Origin: an uncultured Alphaproteobacteria bacterium
GTDB lineage: Bacteria; Pseudomonadota; Alphaproteobacteria; Rs-D84
NCBI GenBank assembly: GCA_944390835.1
Contig: CALXQT010000014.1
Span: 1 to 37,527, forward strand
Reading direction: 5' to 3'
Length of the DNA stretch: 37,527 nt
In this document: piece after piece, positions 1 through 7,067 of the stretch
Layout: the number at the start of each line of letters is the position of its first letter
How positions within the stretch are numbered: the stretch's first letter is position 1
Notes under the pieces: generated by a model
What the model was told of the DNA's origin: nothing
The model's database searches: none
The model's input: only the letters and a program-made list of their open reading frames with translations
Made by a program: the position numbers and the translations under genes

Positions 1-59
1 AAACATAGATTAAAATGAAAAAGTTAAGAATACAAAAAAGAATATTAAAAATAAATATA

Positions 60-81
60 GAAACACCCGATAGGTTGTTTC
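60..81 (-). terminator. Probable terminator of the PagL-like gene
   Basis: An imperfect hairpin lies just after the stop of the minus-strand PagL-like gene. The outer arms GAAACA and TGTTTC pair, a mismatch follows, and then a CC/GG pair. On the minus strand it is followed by a T-rich stretch. The stem is weak, so this is tentative. Confidence 0.4.
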
Positions 82-87
82 TTATTT

Positions 88-651
88 TTAGAAACTGTAA
101 TGTATAGCCAGACCAGTAAAATTAAAACCGCGGTTTATTTCTGTGAAACTGCCGTTAGAAAAATGTTGAGTAAACCATTCTATGCGCCAACGATCAGAAA
201 TATTTTTACCGATAAATACACGTTCGCCGAATACTAACCTGCTTTCCACATATCGGTCACCAGAATCACGCATATATGGCCCTATACCGACGCCGATATA
301 AAATCCGTGCCAATCCACAAGAGATACATCCCAAGATATACCAGCAGCAATGAAGTTTAAACCATCGTCATGGTTGTAACCAAGGTTTTGGACAATAGAG
401 ATATTCATTCGCGATGGTAATCTAAATATTTCCATTGGCTGACTGTATTGTAACATAAAATTGGTCATTGGCTCAAAATCCCACAGAAAAGGATTAATTA
501 ATTTTAATAAAGAGCCCGGACTGGTTCCTTGTGCTACGTATAATGCGATTGCGTTATCTGTGTTTTTTCCGAACATAGGATTAAGTTTCTCTGATTCTGC
601 AAATGCAGGTAATGTTAATAACGATAAAAATAGCACAATATGTTTTTTCAT
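88..651 (-). CDS. PagL-like lipid A deacylase (acyloxyacyl hydrolase family)
   Basis: The predicted product is a 187-aa outer-membrane beta-barrel protein that would remove an acyl chain from lipid A, the family role of PagL. The first ~18 residues form a signal peptide ending in LPAFA. The C-terminus holds HFSNGSF (His163, Ser165), matching the His-x-Ser-Asn active-site motif of PagL, and the chain ends in Phe as outer-membrane barrels do. The Glu found 14 residues after the catalytic His in Pseudomonas PagL is Asn here; Glu171 is nearby. I chose the ATG at 651 over an upstream GTG at 669 because that GTG overlaps a TATAAT box. The gene stands alone, divergent from the 723-aa gene. Family assignment is fairly sure; activity is inferred. 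Confidence 0.7.
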   Translation of the reverse strand: MKKHIVLFLSLLTLPAFAESEKLNPMFGKNTDNAIALYVAQGTSPGSLLKLINPFLWDFEPMTNFMLQYSQPMEIFRLPSRMNISIVQNLGYNHDDGLNFIAAGISWDVSLVDWHGFYIGVGIGPYMRDSGDRYVESRLVFGERVFIGKNISDRWRIEWFTQHFSNGSFTEINRGFNFTGLAIHYSF

Positions 652-660
652 GGTTTGGTA

Positions 661-688
661 ATTATACACTATAAAGACTCATAAACAA
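661..688 (-). promoter_or_regulatory. Promoter of the PagL-like gene, near-leaderless
   Basis: Minus strand: TTGTTT (-35), 16-bp spacer, TATAAT (-10). The -10 box ends 9 nt before the ATG at 651 and no Shine-Dalgarno sequence fits between, so the mRNA would start within a few bases of the start codon. Confidence 0.6.
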
Positions 689-727
689 ATAATAAAAAAT
701 TCCCCATGAAAAGACCCGGTTTTCTTA

Positions 728-756
728 TTTACAGACCTTTGTAAAAATGTTATAAT
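728..756 (+). promoter_or_regulatory. Promoter of the 723-aa exported protein gene
   Basis: TTTACA, 17-bp spacer, TATAAT, a near-consensus sigma-70 type promoter. The leader to the ATG at 843 is about 80 nt and carries a good ribosome binding site (AGGAG, 832-836). Confidence 0.7.
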
Positions 757-842
757 TATAGAAAATAGGCGGGGGGTCTATATTTGACCGTACCGTTAAA
801 TAACGGGTTTTCCGGGCCTTTCCGGAATACAGGAGAGTATTT

Positions 843-3014
843 ATGAAAAGCCGTAATTTCGCAGAATATTGTAAAAATGCGATGGGAACAGTGTTTTTAT
901 TGGCAGGCGCATTCTTTGTTTGTTCAACATTGATATCTATGCGTGCCGTTTTCGCGGATCCTATTGCTCCAGCTAATGCAATAAGTACAGCATCTGTTCA
1001 ATCGCCGCGTTCAAGCAATAGTGTGCGGTCTTCTGGTCGTGCCGCGTCTTCACGCAGTACTTCTTCGACTGTGGTTTCTCGTGGAACAACGGCGTCAAAT
1101 ACAGGAACTACTGCAAGAACAGTAACATCTCGTACCACATCTGTGCCGACAGCGACTGCAAGTACCGCTTCTTCTGGGCGTTCAAGCGCAACAGTTTCTC
1201 GTGGGACAACGACAAATTCTTCATCTTCTCGGGGTGTGTCATCTCGTAATGTTGTGTCTCGGGCCACATCCTCAAATGTTGTAAATTCTTCACGAAGTGT
1301 TGTTTCTCGTACGGCAACAACGCCAAATACGGCAGCACGCATATCATTACAAGGCAGCGCAATTCGTGGCAGCACTTCTGCGGCAACTAATACATACACA
1401 TATCTACAGAGCAAACTTTATACTGGTAATTATTCTAATATAATTGATTCTACGACGGGTTTGATTTCTGCCGAAGCATATAATAATTGTATGGAATCTT
1501 ATTATGCATGTATGGATGAAATTTGTACGGCTCGTAATGCTGCGCAGCGTCGTTGTGCGTGTGCCGGTCGTGTAAAGGCGTTCGCAGAAGCTGAGGCGGC
1601 ACTGGAACAGGCCAATGAAGAATTGATTAAGGTATCTGGCGAGTTAGCTTTATTGATTGCAACTAAGGGTAAAGATGTAAGTCAGGCGTTCCAGTTAACA
1701 GACGCTGAAAAAGTTATGAACTGTGTTTCTTGGCAAGAAGTAACTAATAAGTATGGTCAGTCTTCTGATGAAGCTATTGAATGGTGTTATAATCATGGAT
1801 TTTATGGTTCAAATGGTGGAACTTTGTCGTCTTGTGCACAACCATCATATTGTTCTGAAACCGGAAATAATTTTGGATTTAATATAGCGGATATAGATGG
1901 TTCAAGTAGCGATATTTTAGCATCCTTACAATCGTGGGCTGATGCAAAAGAGCAAACTTTAACAATATTAAGCGATGATACGGATAGTTTGACAAGTGCT
2001 TTTGATAACCTGACAAATGTTGTTGGTAATTTGGCGGGGATAGATGGGGCTTTCGCTAATACAGAAGATTTAAAGGATTCTTTAGCCGAAACATGGGGGT
2101 ATGAGTTGTTTGAATATGCCCATAACAATGTATGTAACCGGGTCCTGGATTCTTGCTTTAACGGAATTTATGAGGCATGCGGTACACCACCGTCTGGCGG
2201 AACAAAATGCGGTAACGGTCGTTCACAATGCCCTTACAATTATAATAGCTATATATCTGTAAGTAATACAGGTACGTATGAATTAAACTTTATTGAATCT
2301 GATACAGGTTATACGGCTTCTAATTCGGCAACGTGTTTTGGGTATACAACTGCATCTGGTGACCCTTATGCGGATTTGCGTAAACCTGTTGCGGATGCTC
2401 GTCGCAGTATTATGCAAAAGTATGCGTTGGATGCAAATGCTGACTGTGATGCTTATGGCGATCAGTTAAGTACTACGGCACAAAATATTGGCTATCAGAA
2501 AGTTGCAGCTCAGCAGGCTTTGCAACAGAAACGTTTAGAGTTTTATCAAGAAGAACAGCAAACTATCTTGTCTGAAGCAACAGCTGCTGGAACTAACTTT
2601 AATGAATGCTTAAGCGAAATCTATGATTGCTATGAGACACAGGCAGACGCTGAACCTAATTGGACAACGTCGCGTATCAAAACATATTGCGCACAGGTCG
2701 CGAATGTTCCGCATTGCTATGAGACGATGATATGTAATCCGTCTACGTCGCAATTCCGTGCAATTATTGATAAGCAAGATAACGAACAGTGCAATAACAG
2801 TCAGAACTATGAAGAAAATACTTGTCGTAACATTGTAACATTGAATGAAATCTTGAACGGTGTAAACGGTGCTACGGTTACGGATGCGAGTACGCAGTTA
2901 TGTATCGGTTCTGATTCTTCAAAGTGCAGTTCTGCTAATTTGCGTGAACAATGCCTGTTGAATAACTGGGTTGAAGAAATCCGTACATGGACGAAGCCTA
3001 GTTCAGGAGATTAA
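843..3014 (+). CDS. Exported cysteine-rich protein with Ser/Thr-rich V-S-R repeat region
   Basis: I do not recognise a named family for this 723-aa protein. The N-terminus has a hydrophobic segment (about residues 14-36) ending VFADP, a likely signal peptide. Residues ~45-180 are low-complexity Ser/Thr/Ala with repeated V-x-S-R units such as VVSRGTT, TVSRGTT, NVVSRAT and VVSRTAT. The rest is acidic, helical and rich in paired cysteines. One module reads CMDEICTARN followed by RRCACAGR, and a C-terminal module has CLSEIYDCYETQ. Both modules recur in the 803-aa protein, so the two are paralogues. The start is set by AGGAG 7 nt upstream. Cysteine pairing suggests oxidation in the periplasm or at the surface. 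A surface or matrix role is a guess. Confidence 0.75.
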   Translation: MKSRNFAEYCKNAMGTVFLLAGAFFVCSTLISMRAVFADPIAPANAISTASVQSPRSSNSVRSSGRAASSRSTSSTVVSRGTTASNTGTTARTVTSRTTSVPTATASTASSGRSSATVSRGTTTNSSSSRGVSSRNVVSRATSSNVVNSSRSVVSRTATTPNTAARISLQGSAIRGSTSAATNTYTYLQSKLYTGNYSNIIDSTTGLISAEAYNNCMESYYACMDEICTARNAAQRRCACAGRVKAFAEAEAALEQANEELIKVSGELALLIATKGKDVSQAFQLTDAEKVMNCVSWQEVTNKYGQSSDEAIEWCYNHGFYGSNGGTLSSCAQPSYCSETGNNFGFNIADIDGSSSDILASLQSWADAKEQTLTILSDDTDSLTSAFDNLTNVVGNLAGIDGAFANTEDLKDSLAETWGYELFEYAHNNVCNRVLDSCFNGIYEACGTPPSGGTKCGNGRSQCPYNYNSYISVSNTGTYELNFIESDTGYTASNSATCFGYTTASGDPYADLRKPVADARRSIMQKYALDANADCDAYGDQLSTTAQNIGYQKVAAQQALQQKRLEFYQEEQQTILSEATAAGTNFNECLSEIYDCYETQADAEPNWTTSRIKTYCAQVANVPHCYETMICNPSTSQFRAIIDKQDNEQCNNSQNYEENTCRNIVTLNEILNGVNGATVTDASTQLCIGSDSSKCSSANLREQCLLNNWVEEIRTWTKPSSGD

Positions 3015-3025
3015 GGTTAGAAAAT

Positions 3026-3053
3026 AAAAAATGCCCCAAACGGGGCATTTTTT
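3026..3053 (+). terminator. Rho-independent terminator after the 723-aa gene
   Basis: A 12-bp A/T-flanked stem with core ATGCCCC / GGGGCAT, a 4-nt loop and a T-run. It lies just after the stop and separates this gene from rplU. Confidence 0.9.
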
Positions 3054-3097
3054 ATTGGTTAAATACGTGGTTTGTAGAAAAGTTTATGCAAAACTGC

Positions 3098-3125
3098 TTG
3101 ACTTTTTGTTGAAAAATGTTATTTT
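3098..3125 (+). promoter_or_regulatory. Promoter of rplU-rpmA
   Basis: TTGACT, 16-bp spacer, TATTTT. It lies between the upstream terminator and rplU, giving a leader of about 45 nt. Confidence 0.5.
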
Positions 3126-3177
3126 TGTAGAAACTTTTAAGCAAAACAGAACAAGAACAATATAAAAGAGAAAGAAA

Positions 3178-3477
3178 ATGAGCGAAATTGCAATCTTTCA
3201 AACCGGTGGCAAACAGTATCGCGTAAAGCAGGGTGATATTGTAAAAGTTGAAAAACTAAATGCTGAGGGTAAAGTTGAATTCGATCAGGTATTGATGTTA
3301 GATGACAAAATTGGTACCCCATTTATTGAAGGCGCCAAGGTTGTTGCCGAAGTCGTTGAACAGAAACGTTCTGACAAAGTTTTAGTATTCAAGAAAAAGC
3401 GTCGTCAGAATTATCGTCGTACAAAGGGTCATCGTCAGTACATCACTGTATTGAAAATCACAGAAATTAAAGGCTAA
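3178..3477 (+). CDS. rplU: 50S ribosomal protein L21
   Basis: L21 is a 23S rRNA-binding protein of the large ribosomal subunit. The 99-aa product has the full family length (about 100). It begins with the typical [11 protein letters not shown] and has the conserved basic C-terminal stretch [16 protein letters not shown]. It is the first gene of the usual rplU-rpmA pair, with its own terminator-bounded promoter. A purine-rich AAGAGAAAG stretch precedes the ATG. Identification is secure. Confidence 0.97.
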   Translation: MSEIAIFQTGGKQYRVKQGDIVKVEKLNAEGKVEFDQVLMLDDKIGTPFIEGAKVVAEVVEQKRSDKVLVFKKKRRQNYRRTKGHRQYITVLKITEIKG

Positions 3478-3479
3478 AA

Positions 3480-3506
3480 ATTTCTGGTTGTAGTGTAATC
3501 AGAAAT
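3480..3506 (+). other. Inverted repeat between rplU and rpmA
   Basis: The arms ATTTCTGGTT and AATCAGAAAT form a 10-bp stem with one G-U pair and a 7-nt loop. It sits right after the rplU stop and just before the rpmA ribosome binding site (AAAGGAG). There is no T-run, so it is not a terminator. It could stabilise the upstream mRNA end or set L27 output. Confidence 0.6.
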
Positions 3507-3522
3507 CTAAAGGAGTTTAATT

Positions 3523-3789
3523 ATGGCACATAAGAAAGCAGGTTCAGCAACGACCAACGGACGTGATTCAGCAGGACGTCGTTTGGGTGTTAAGAAATCT
3601 GGTGGCAGTCGTGTTATCCCAGGCAACATTATCATTCGTCAGCGTGGTACATCTGTACATCCTGGTTTGAATGTTGGTATGGGTAAAGACCACACATTAT
3701 TTGCGAAAATTGCAGGTATTGTGAAATTTAAAAAAGGTCTGGGCGACAGAAAGACAGTTTCTGTTATACCTGAATCTGAAGACAAATAA
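3523..3789 (+). CDS. rpmA: 50S ribosomal protein L27
   Basis: L27 reaches the peptidyl-transferase centre of the ribosome and helps place tRNA ends. The product is 88 aa, the normal length, with the canonical start [16 protein letters not shown] and the motif [14 protein letters not shown]. The short N-terminus begins directly with AHKK and lacks the cleavable extension seen in Firmicutes. AAAGGAG lies 8 nt before the ATG. It is second in the operon with rplU and is followed by a strong terminator. The usual next gene, obgE, is not adjacent. Confidence 0.97.
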   Translation: MAHKKAGSATTNGRDSAGRRLGVKKSGGSRVIPGNIIIRQRGTSVHPGLNVGMGKDHTLFAKIAGIVKFKKGLGDRKTVSVIPESEDK

Positions 3790-3790
3790 A

Positions 3791-3820
3791 AAAGTCCGCC
3801 AATTGGCGGACTTTATTTTT
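3791..3820 (+). terminator. Rho-independent terminator of rplU-rpmA
   Basis: Perfect 10-bp stem AAAGTCCGCC / GGCGGACTTT with an AATT loop, followed by TATTTTT. Confidence 0.92.
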
Positions 3821-3861
3821 AATAAATATTTTTTCATCTTTTATGTCGGTCATAGTTGTGT

Positions 3862-3867
3862 TATAAT
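3862..3867 (+). promoter_or_regulatory. -10 box of the 803-aa gene, near-leaderless
   Basis: TATAAT ends 11 nt before the ATG at 3879 and no ribosome binding site lies between. The 11-nt context GTTATAATTAT is identical to that of the 723-aa gene's promoter (749-759). I see no good -35 box. Confidence 0.6.
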
Positions 3868-3878
3868 TATGTAATAAT

Positions 3879-6290
3879 ATGAGAAGATTGCCGCTGTGCT
3901 TTTTCTTGATTGCTTTTTCTGCACCGTTTGCTTTTGCAGACGGTACTACTTCAACTATATCACGCGTAATTCCGTCTACATCTGGAACTTCGTCATCACA
4001 GTCTGATACAGCAGCGCGCGGTTCATCGGCTACTGTGTCTCGCGCTCAGGTATCGCGTACTACAACAAATACAGCATCACAAATAGCAGCTGGCGTTACA
4101 AAAGATGTAAACGAACGTGAAGAAGCTGATCGTAACGTTGTCAGTCGTACGGCAACAAATACAGATTCTGCTGATTCCGGTGTTGTTCGTGTTGGTGCAA
4201 GGGTCGTATCTTTGGGAACCGATAACGCAGCAACAAAGACTGCATCAACTGCGCGTAGCAGTACGACCACAATAAATTCTGCTTCGACGTCACGTTCAAG
4301 TATTTCTCAGACAGGAACAAGTAGTGCACGCGAAACTTTGGAAGCGACTGTAAATAATGTCGGTCTTAACCCCAGGGTAGAGGCAGCAAGTATTAACAGT
4401 AATCCAGCATTACGCCGTGCCGGAGTAACTTTAAGACCAACAACGGCCGAGGTTGGTGGGCGTGCTAAAATAGCTGGCACAACAGTTCAAACGGGTTCTA
4501 ATATCGATGAAGAAATTCGCAACCTTCAATCGCGTGCAGCCAGTTCAACACAGGTTGCTACATCTGAATCTATTTCTGAAGCGAAAGAACGTTTAGAACT
4601 GACATCGGATTTAAATTCTTCTTGTCAGCAACAGTATAATGATTGTATGGATCAGTTTTGTGCGGTTGTGAATTCTAATCAGGGTCGTTGTTCGTGCTCT
4701 TCAAATCTGTCAAATTATACAGAGGTAGAAGAGGCGGTAACGGACGCTAATAATCAATTAAATGAAGTTGCGCAACGTATTCGTTATGTTGGTCTTTCTG
4801 CTGACGAAATCCGGGCTATTATGACAGAGACAGAAGCAGAAGAAGCCTTAAATGGTTCAAAAGATACATCAGAAACGCGTAACATGTTGGAAGAAATAGA
4901 GGCGCTTATTCGTGATCCTGTCAGCACTACTTCTTCTTACACTTCTTCATCGTTTGGTCTGGACATGGATTTAGATTTTTCTTCTGATGTGGCCGATATA
5001 TTCAGTTTAGATTTCTTAAATACTGGTACAACAAGTTTTTCTAATTTGCGTGGTAAAGACTTATATAATGCCGCTAAATCTCGTTGTAAAACGGTTTTAA
5101 ATCAGTGTGAGGCAGCTGGGGCCAATGTTGATCAAATTACAGGAAATTATGATTTAGCGATAGATAAAGATTGTATCGCATATGAACAGGGTTTAACCAA
5201 GATGAACGAAACTTTGGTTTCGAATGTGCGTAGCGCTAACTTAATGTTACAGAAGGCGCGCTTGGCGGTGTTACAAAACAAGAACCAGTATGATGCAAAG
5301 GGATGTATTGCTGCACTGGATGCTTGTATGACGGACGAAATGGTTTGTGGCGCTGATTATACAAAATGTTTGGATCCTACTAAGCGATACATTGATGAAA
5401 ATGGTGATGTTGTTCTGGGTGAGAATATAACGAATATTACCGCATTTATGAAAAATTACGATAATTCAAAAATAACAGACGCTTTCCTTAGCCAAGCTTA
5501 TAAAATGTCGACGAGTGTTGATAGTTGTACGAAAGAACCAGATAAGGATGGTGTCGGTAATAACGGTGCTTGCATTGTAAAATATCTGTTACAAAAAATA
5601 GGTACTGGGCAAGAAGTAACTGATGAAGGATTGTGTCGTGCAGTATTGGATAAATGTCAGGCATATACATACGATGATAACGAGAAATATAATGCTTATA
5701 ATGACATCGTTGTCAATTATGTTCAGAGAGCAATGGTTAATATTCAAGCGGAACAGCGCCAGATAATATCTGATTACGCATCAAATTGTATGTTGGATAT
5801 TGCAAACTGCTATAATCAGCAAGTAACGCAGGTTAATGCGTGGTCGTCAAGTGCCAGCGTAAGCAGCATTTATAGCGTTATGCGTGGCGCATGTCGTAAC
5901 GTAGCTTTGACGTGTGCTTATGCTGTATTTGCTGAACCTGAAGACAGTACTAACGCTTCTACGGCTTGTATTTATTACACAGATACATCTAAAACTACCG
6001 TTGAACAAAATGAGTCTAACTGTATAGATAATATATCACAAATGTTTTATCAGTCATTGTTATGCCCGGATAATTCTACATATCAAAAAACAGACGGTGA
6101 AGCGGGTTCCAATGATTATGTTAATGATCGTTGTAAATGTAATAATGGTTATGAACCTTTTGGATCGCAGTGTTTGCGTAAATGTGACACAAATTTTGTA
6201 CGTAATTCTTATGGTACGTGCGTATGTGATTCTAGCTCTGGTTATACCATGGTGGACGGTTCTTGTGTAAAATCTACTAACTCTGATTAA
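3879..6290 (+). CDS. Exported cysteine-rich V-S-R protein with EGF-like tail
   Basis: This 803-aa protein is a paralogue of the 723-aa protein and has no named family that I recognise. A classical signal peptide ends in FAFADG (about residue 21). Residues ~25-150 are Ser/Thr-rich with units such as ATVSRAQVSRTTTN and NVVSRTATNT. A cysteine module, CMDQFCAVVN followed by RCSCSSN (near residue 260), matches the paralogue. Further modules include CIAALDACM and CMLDIANCYNQQ. The last ~55 residues pack ten cysteines in an EGF-like pattern (CKCNNGYEPF, CVCDSSSGY). The start is the ATG 11 nt after a TATAAT box. The stop region and the bases leading to the terminator match the paralogue at 17 of 18 positions, which suggests an old duplication around rplU-rpmA. 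A surface-exposed role is inferred. Confidence 0.75.
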   Translation: MRRLPLCFFLIAFSAPFAFADGTTSTISRVIPSTSGTSSSQSDTAARGSSATVSRAQVSRTTTNTASQIAAGVTKDVNEREEADRNVVSRTATNTDSADSGVVRVGARVVSLGTDNAATKTASTARSSTTTINSASTSRSSISQTGTSSARETLEATVNNVGLNPRVEAASINSNPALRRAGVTLRPTTAEVGGRAKIAGTTVQTGSNIDEEIRNLQSRAASSTQVATSESISEAKERLELTSDLNSSCQQQYNDCMDQFCAVVNSNQGRCSCSSNLSNYTEVEEAVTDANNQLNEVAQRIRYVGLSADEIRAIMTETEAEEALNGSKDTSETRNMLEEIEALIRDPVSTTSSYTSSSFGLDMDLDFSSDVADIFSLDFLNTGTTSFSNLRGKDLYNAAKSRCKTVLNQCEAAGANVDQITGNYDLAIDKDCIAYEQGLTKMNETLVSNVRSANLMLQKARLAVLQNKNQYDAKGCIAALDACMTDEMVCGADYTKCLDPTKRYIDENGDVVLGENITNITAFMKNYDNSKITDAFLSQAYKMSTSVDSCTKEPDKDGVGNNGACIVKYLLQKIGTGQEVTDEGLCRAVLDKCQAYTYDDNEKYNAYNDIVVNYVQRAMVNIQAEQRQIISDYASNCMLDIANCYNQQVTQVNAWSSSASVSSIYSVMRGACRNVALTCAYAVFAEPEDSTNASTACIYYTDTSKTTVEQNESNCIDNISQMFYQSLLCPDNSTYQKTDGEAGSNDYVNDRCKCNNGYEPFGSQCLRKCDTNFVRNSYGTCVCDSSSGYTMVDGSCVKSTNSD

Positions 6291-6297
6291 GGTTAAA

Positions 6298-6324
6298 AAA
6301 TACGGTTTTTTAAACCGTTTTTTT
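6298..6324. terminator. Bidirectional terminator between the 803-aa gene and dnaQ
   Basis: Stem ACGGTTT / AAACCGT with a 3-nt loop, A-run on one side and T-run on the other. It can serve both converging genes. The dnaQ stop codon lies at its edge. Confidence 0.8.
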
Positions 6325-7000
6325 ATGCTGAAATTTTTTCCATAAAATTATTATGTGCATTAAGTTCAGTTTCGTGTGCTGGAAAATGACGTCGAGGAAA
6401 ATTACCTCCGATTTTAGGATGCGCTAAAAACGCGTCGTGTTGTTTAGCGATAATATCTGTAACGTCTGGTGCGGGTGCAGTATTTTCAAGTTCTTTATAT
6501 ACCTTTGCCAGAATTTCAGCGTCTATTAATGCACCATGGGCATCTGCACGTGCAGTTAATGATATGCCATACCATTTTGCCAGTGCATCTAAAGAATAGC
6601 TCTTGGGACCAAATACACGATTTCGCGCAATAACTATAGAATCGTATTGTTGGGTACGCGGAATTTGCGGTAAACCGGCCATCTGTAATTCATAATTGAT
6701 GAAAGGAAAGTCAAAGTCTAAACCATTATGTGCAACTATTGGGCTGTCACCAATAAAGTCCAGAAATTTGGGGGCTATAATATTCATTTTCGGTTTGTCT
6801 TCCAAAAAAGCATTAGAAATTTTATGAACCATGTACGAATCAGGTGGAATTATTTTCCCGTCTGGGTTTATGTATTCATGAAATGTATTATCTGTAATAT
6901 TGCCATCAATCATTTCAACAGCGCCGATTTCTATACACCTGTCGCCACGCATGTATTCTAGACCGGTTGTTTCTATGTCAAAACAGATAATACGCCCCAT
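6323..7000 (-). CDS. dnaQ: DNA polymerase III epsilon subunit (3'-5' proofreading exonuclease)
   Basis: DnaQ removes misincorporated nucleotides during replication and binds the alpha subunit of polymerase III. The 225-aa product has the three exonuclease motifs: DIETTG (Asp8, Glu10), AHNGLDFDFPF (His91-Asp97) and HGALIDAEILAKVY (His155, Asp160). The last is the DnaQ-type HxAxxD signature. Length fits the family (about 230-245). The ATG at 7000 is preceded on its strand by AAGGATAGGAA, a good ribosome binding site. The gene diverges from the helicase gene and the two share a 67-nt promoter region. The C-terminus would contact the polymerase, but no clear clamp-binding motif is seen by eye. 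Confidence 0.93.
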   Translation of the reverse strand: MGRIICFDIETTGLEYMRGDRCIEIGAVEMIDGNITDNTFHEYINPDGKIIPPDSYMVHKISNAFLEDKPKMNIIAPKFLDFIGDSPIVAHNGLDFDFPFINYELQMAGLPQIPRTQQYDSIVIARNRVFGPKSYSLDALAKWYGISLTARADAHGALIDAEILAKVYKELENTAPAPDVTDIIAKQHDAFLAHPKIGGNFPRRHFPAHETELNAHNNFMEKISA

Positions 7001-7024
7001 TTCCTATCCTTGTAAAATATGTTT

Positions 7025-7052
7025 TTGATAACTTCACTTTGTGTATTATAAT
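7025..7052 (+). promoter_or_regulatory. Promoter of the UvrD/PcrA helicase gene, overlapping a dnaQ -10 candidate
   Basis: TTGATA, 16-bp spacer, TATAAT on the plus strand. The string ATTATAAT (7045-7052) also gives TATAAT on the minus strand (7045-7050), which could serve dnaQ. The two directions would then compete for one AT-rich core. Confidence 0.55.
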
Positions 7053-7067
7053 GTGTTGGTGAATTTA

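Noticed and set aside
1071..1320. DNA repeat array or CRISPR in the Ser/Thr-rich region
   Set aside because: Repeats are short, irregular and in frame with a protein motif. There are no uniform spacers and no cas genes.
998..1414. Long antisense frame opposite the 723-aa gene
   Set aside because: It is a by-product of Ser/Thr/Arg repeats in the true gene. It has no ribosome site and a biased, low-complexity translation.
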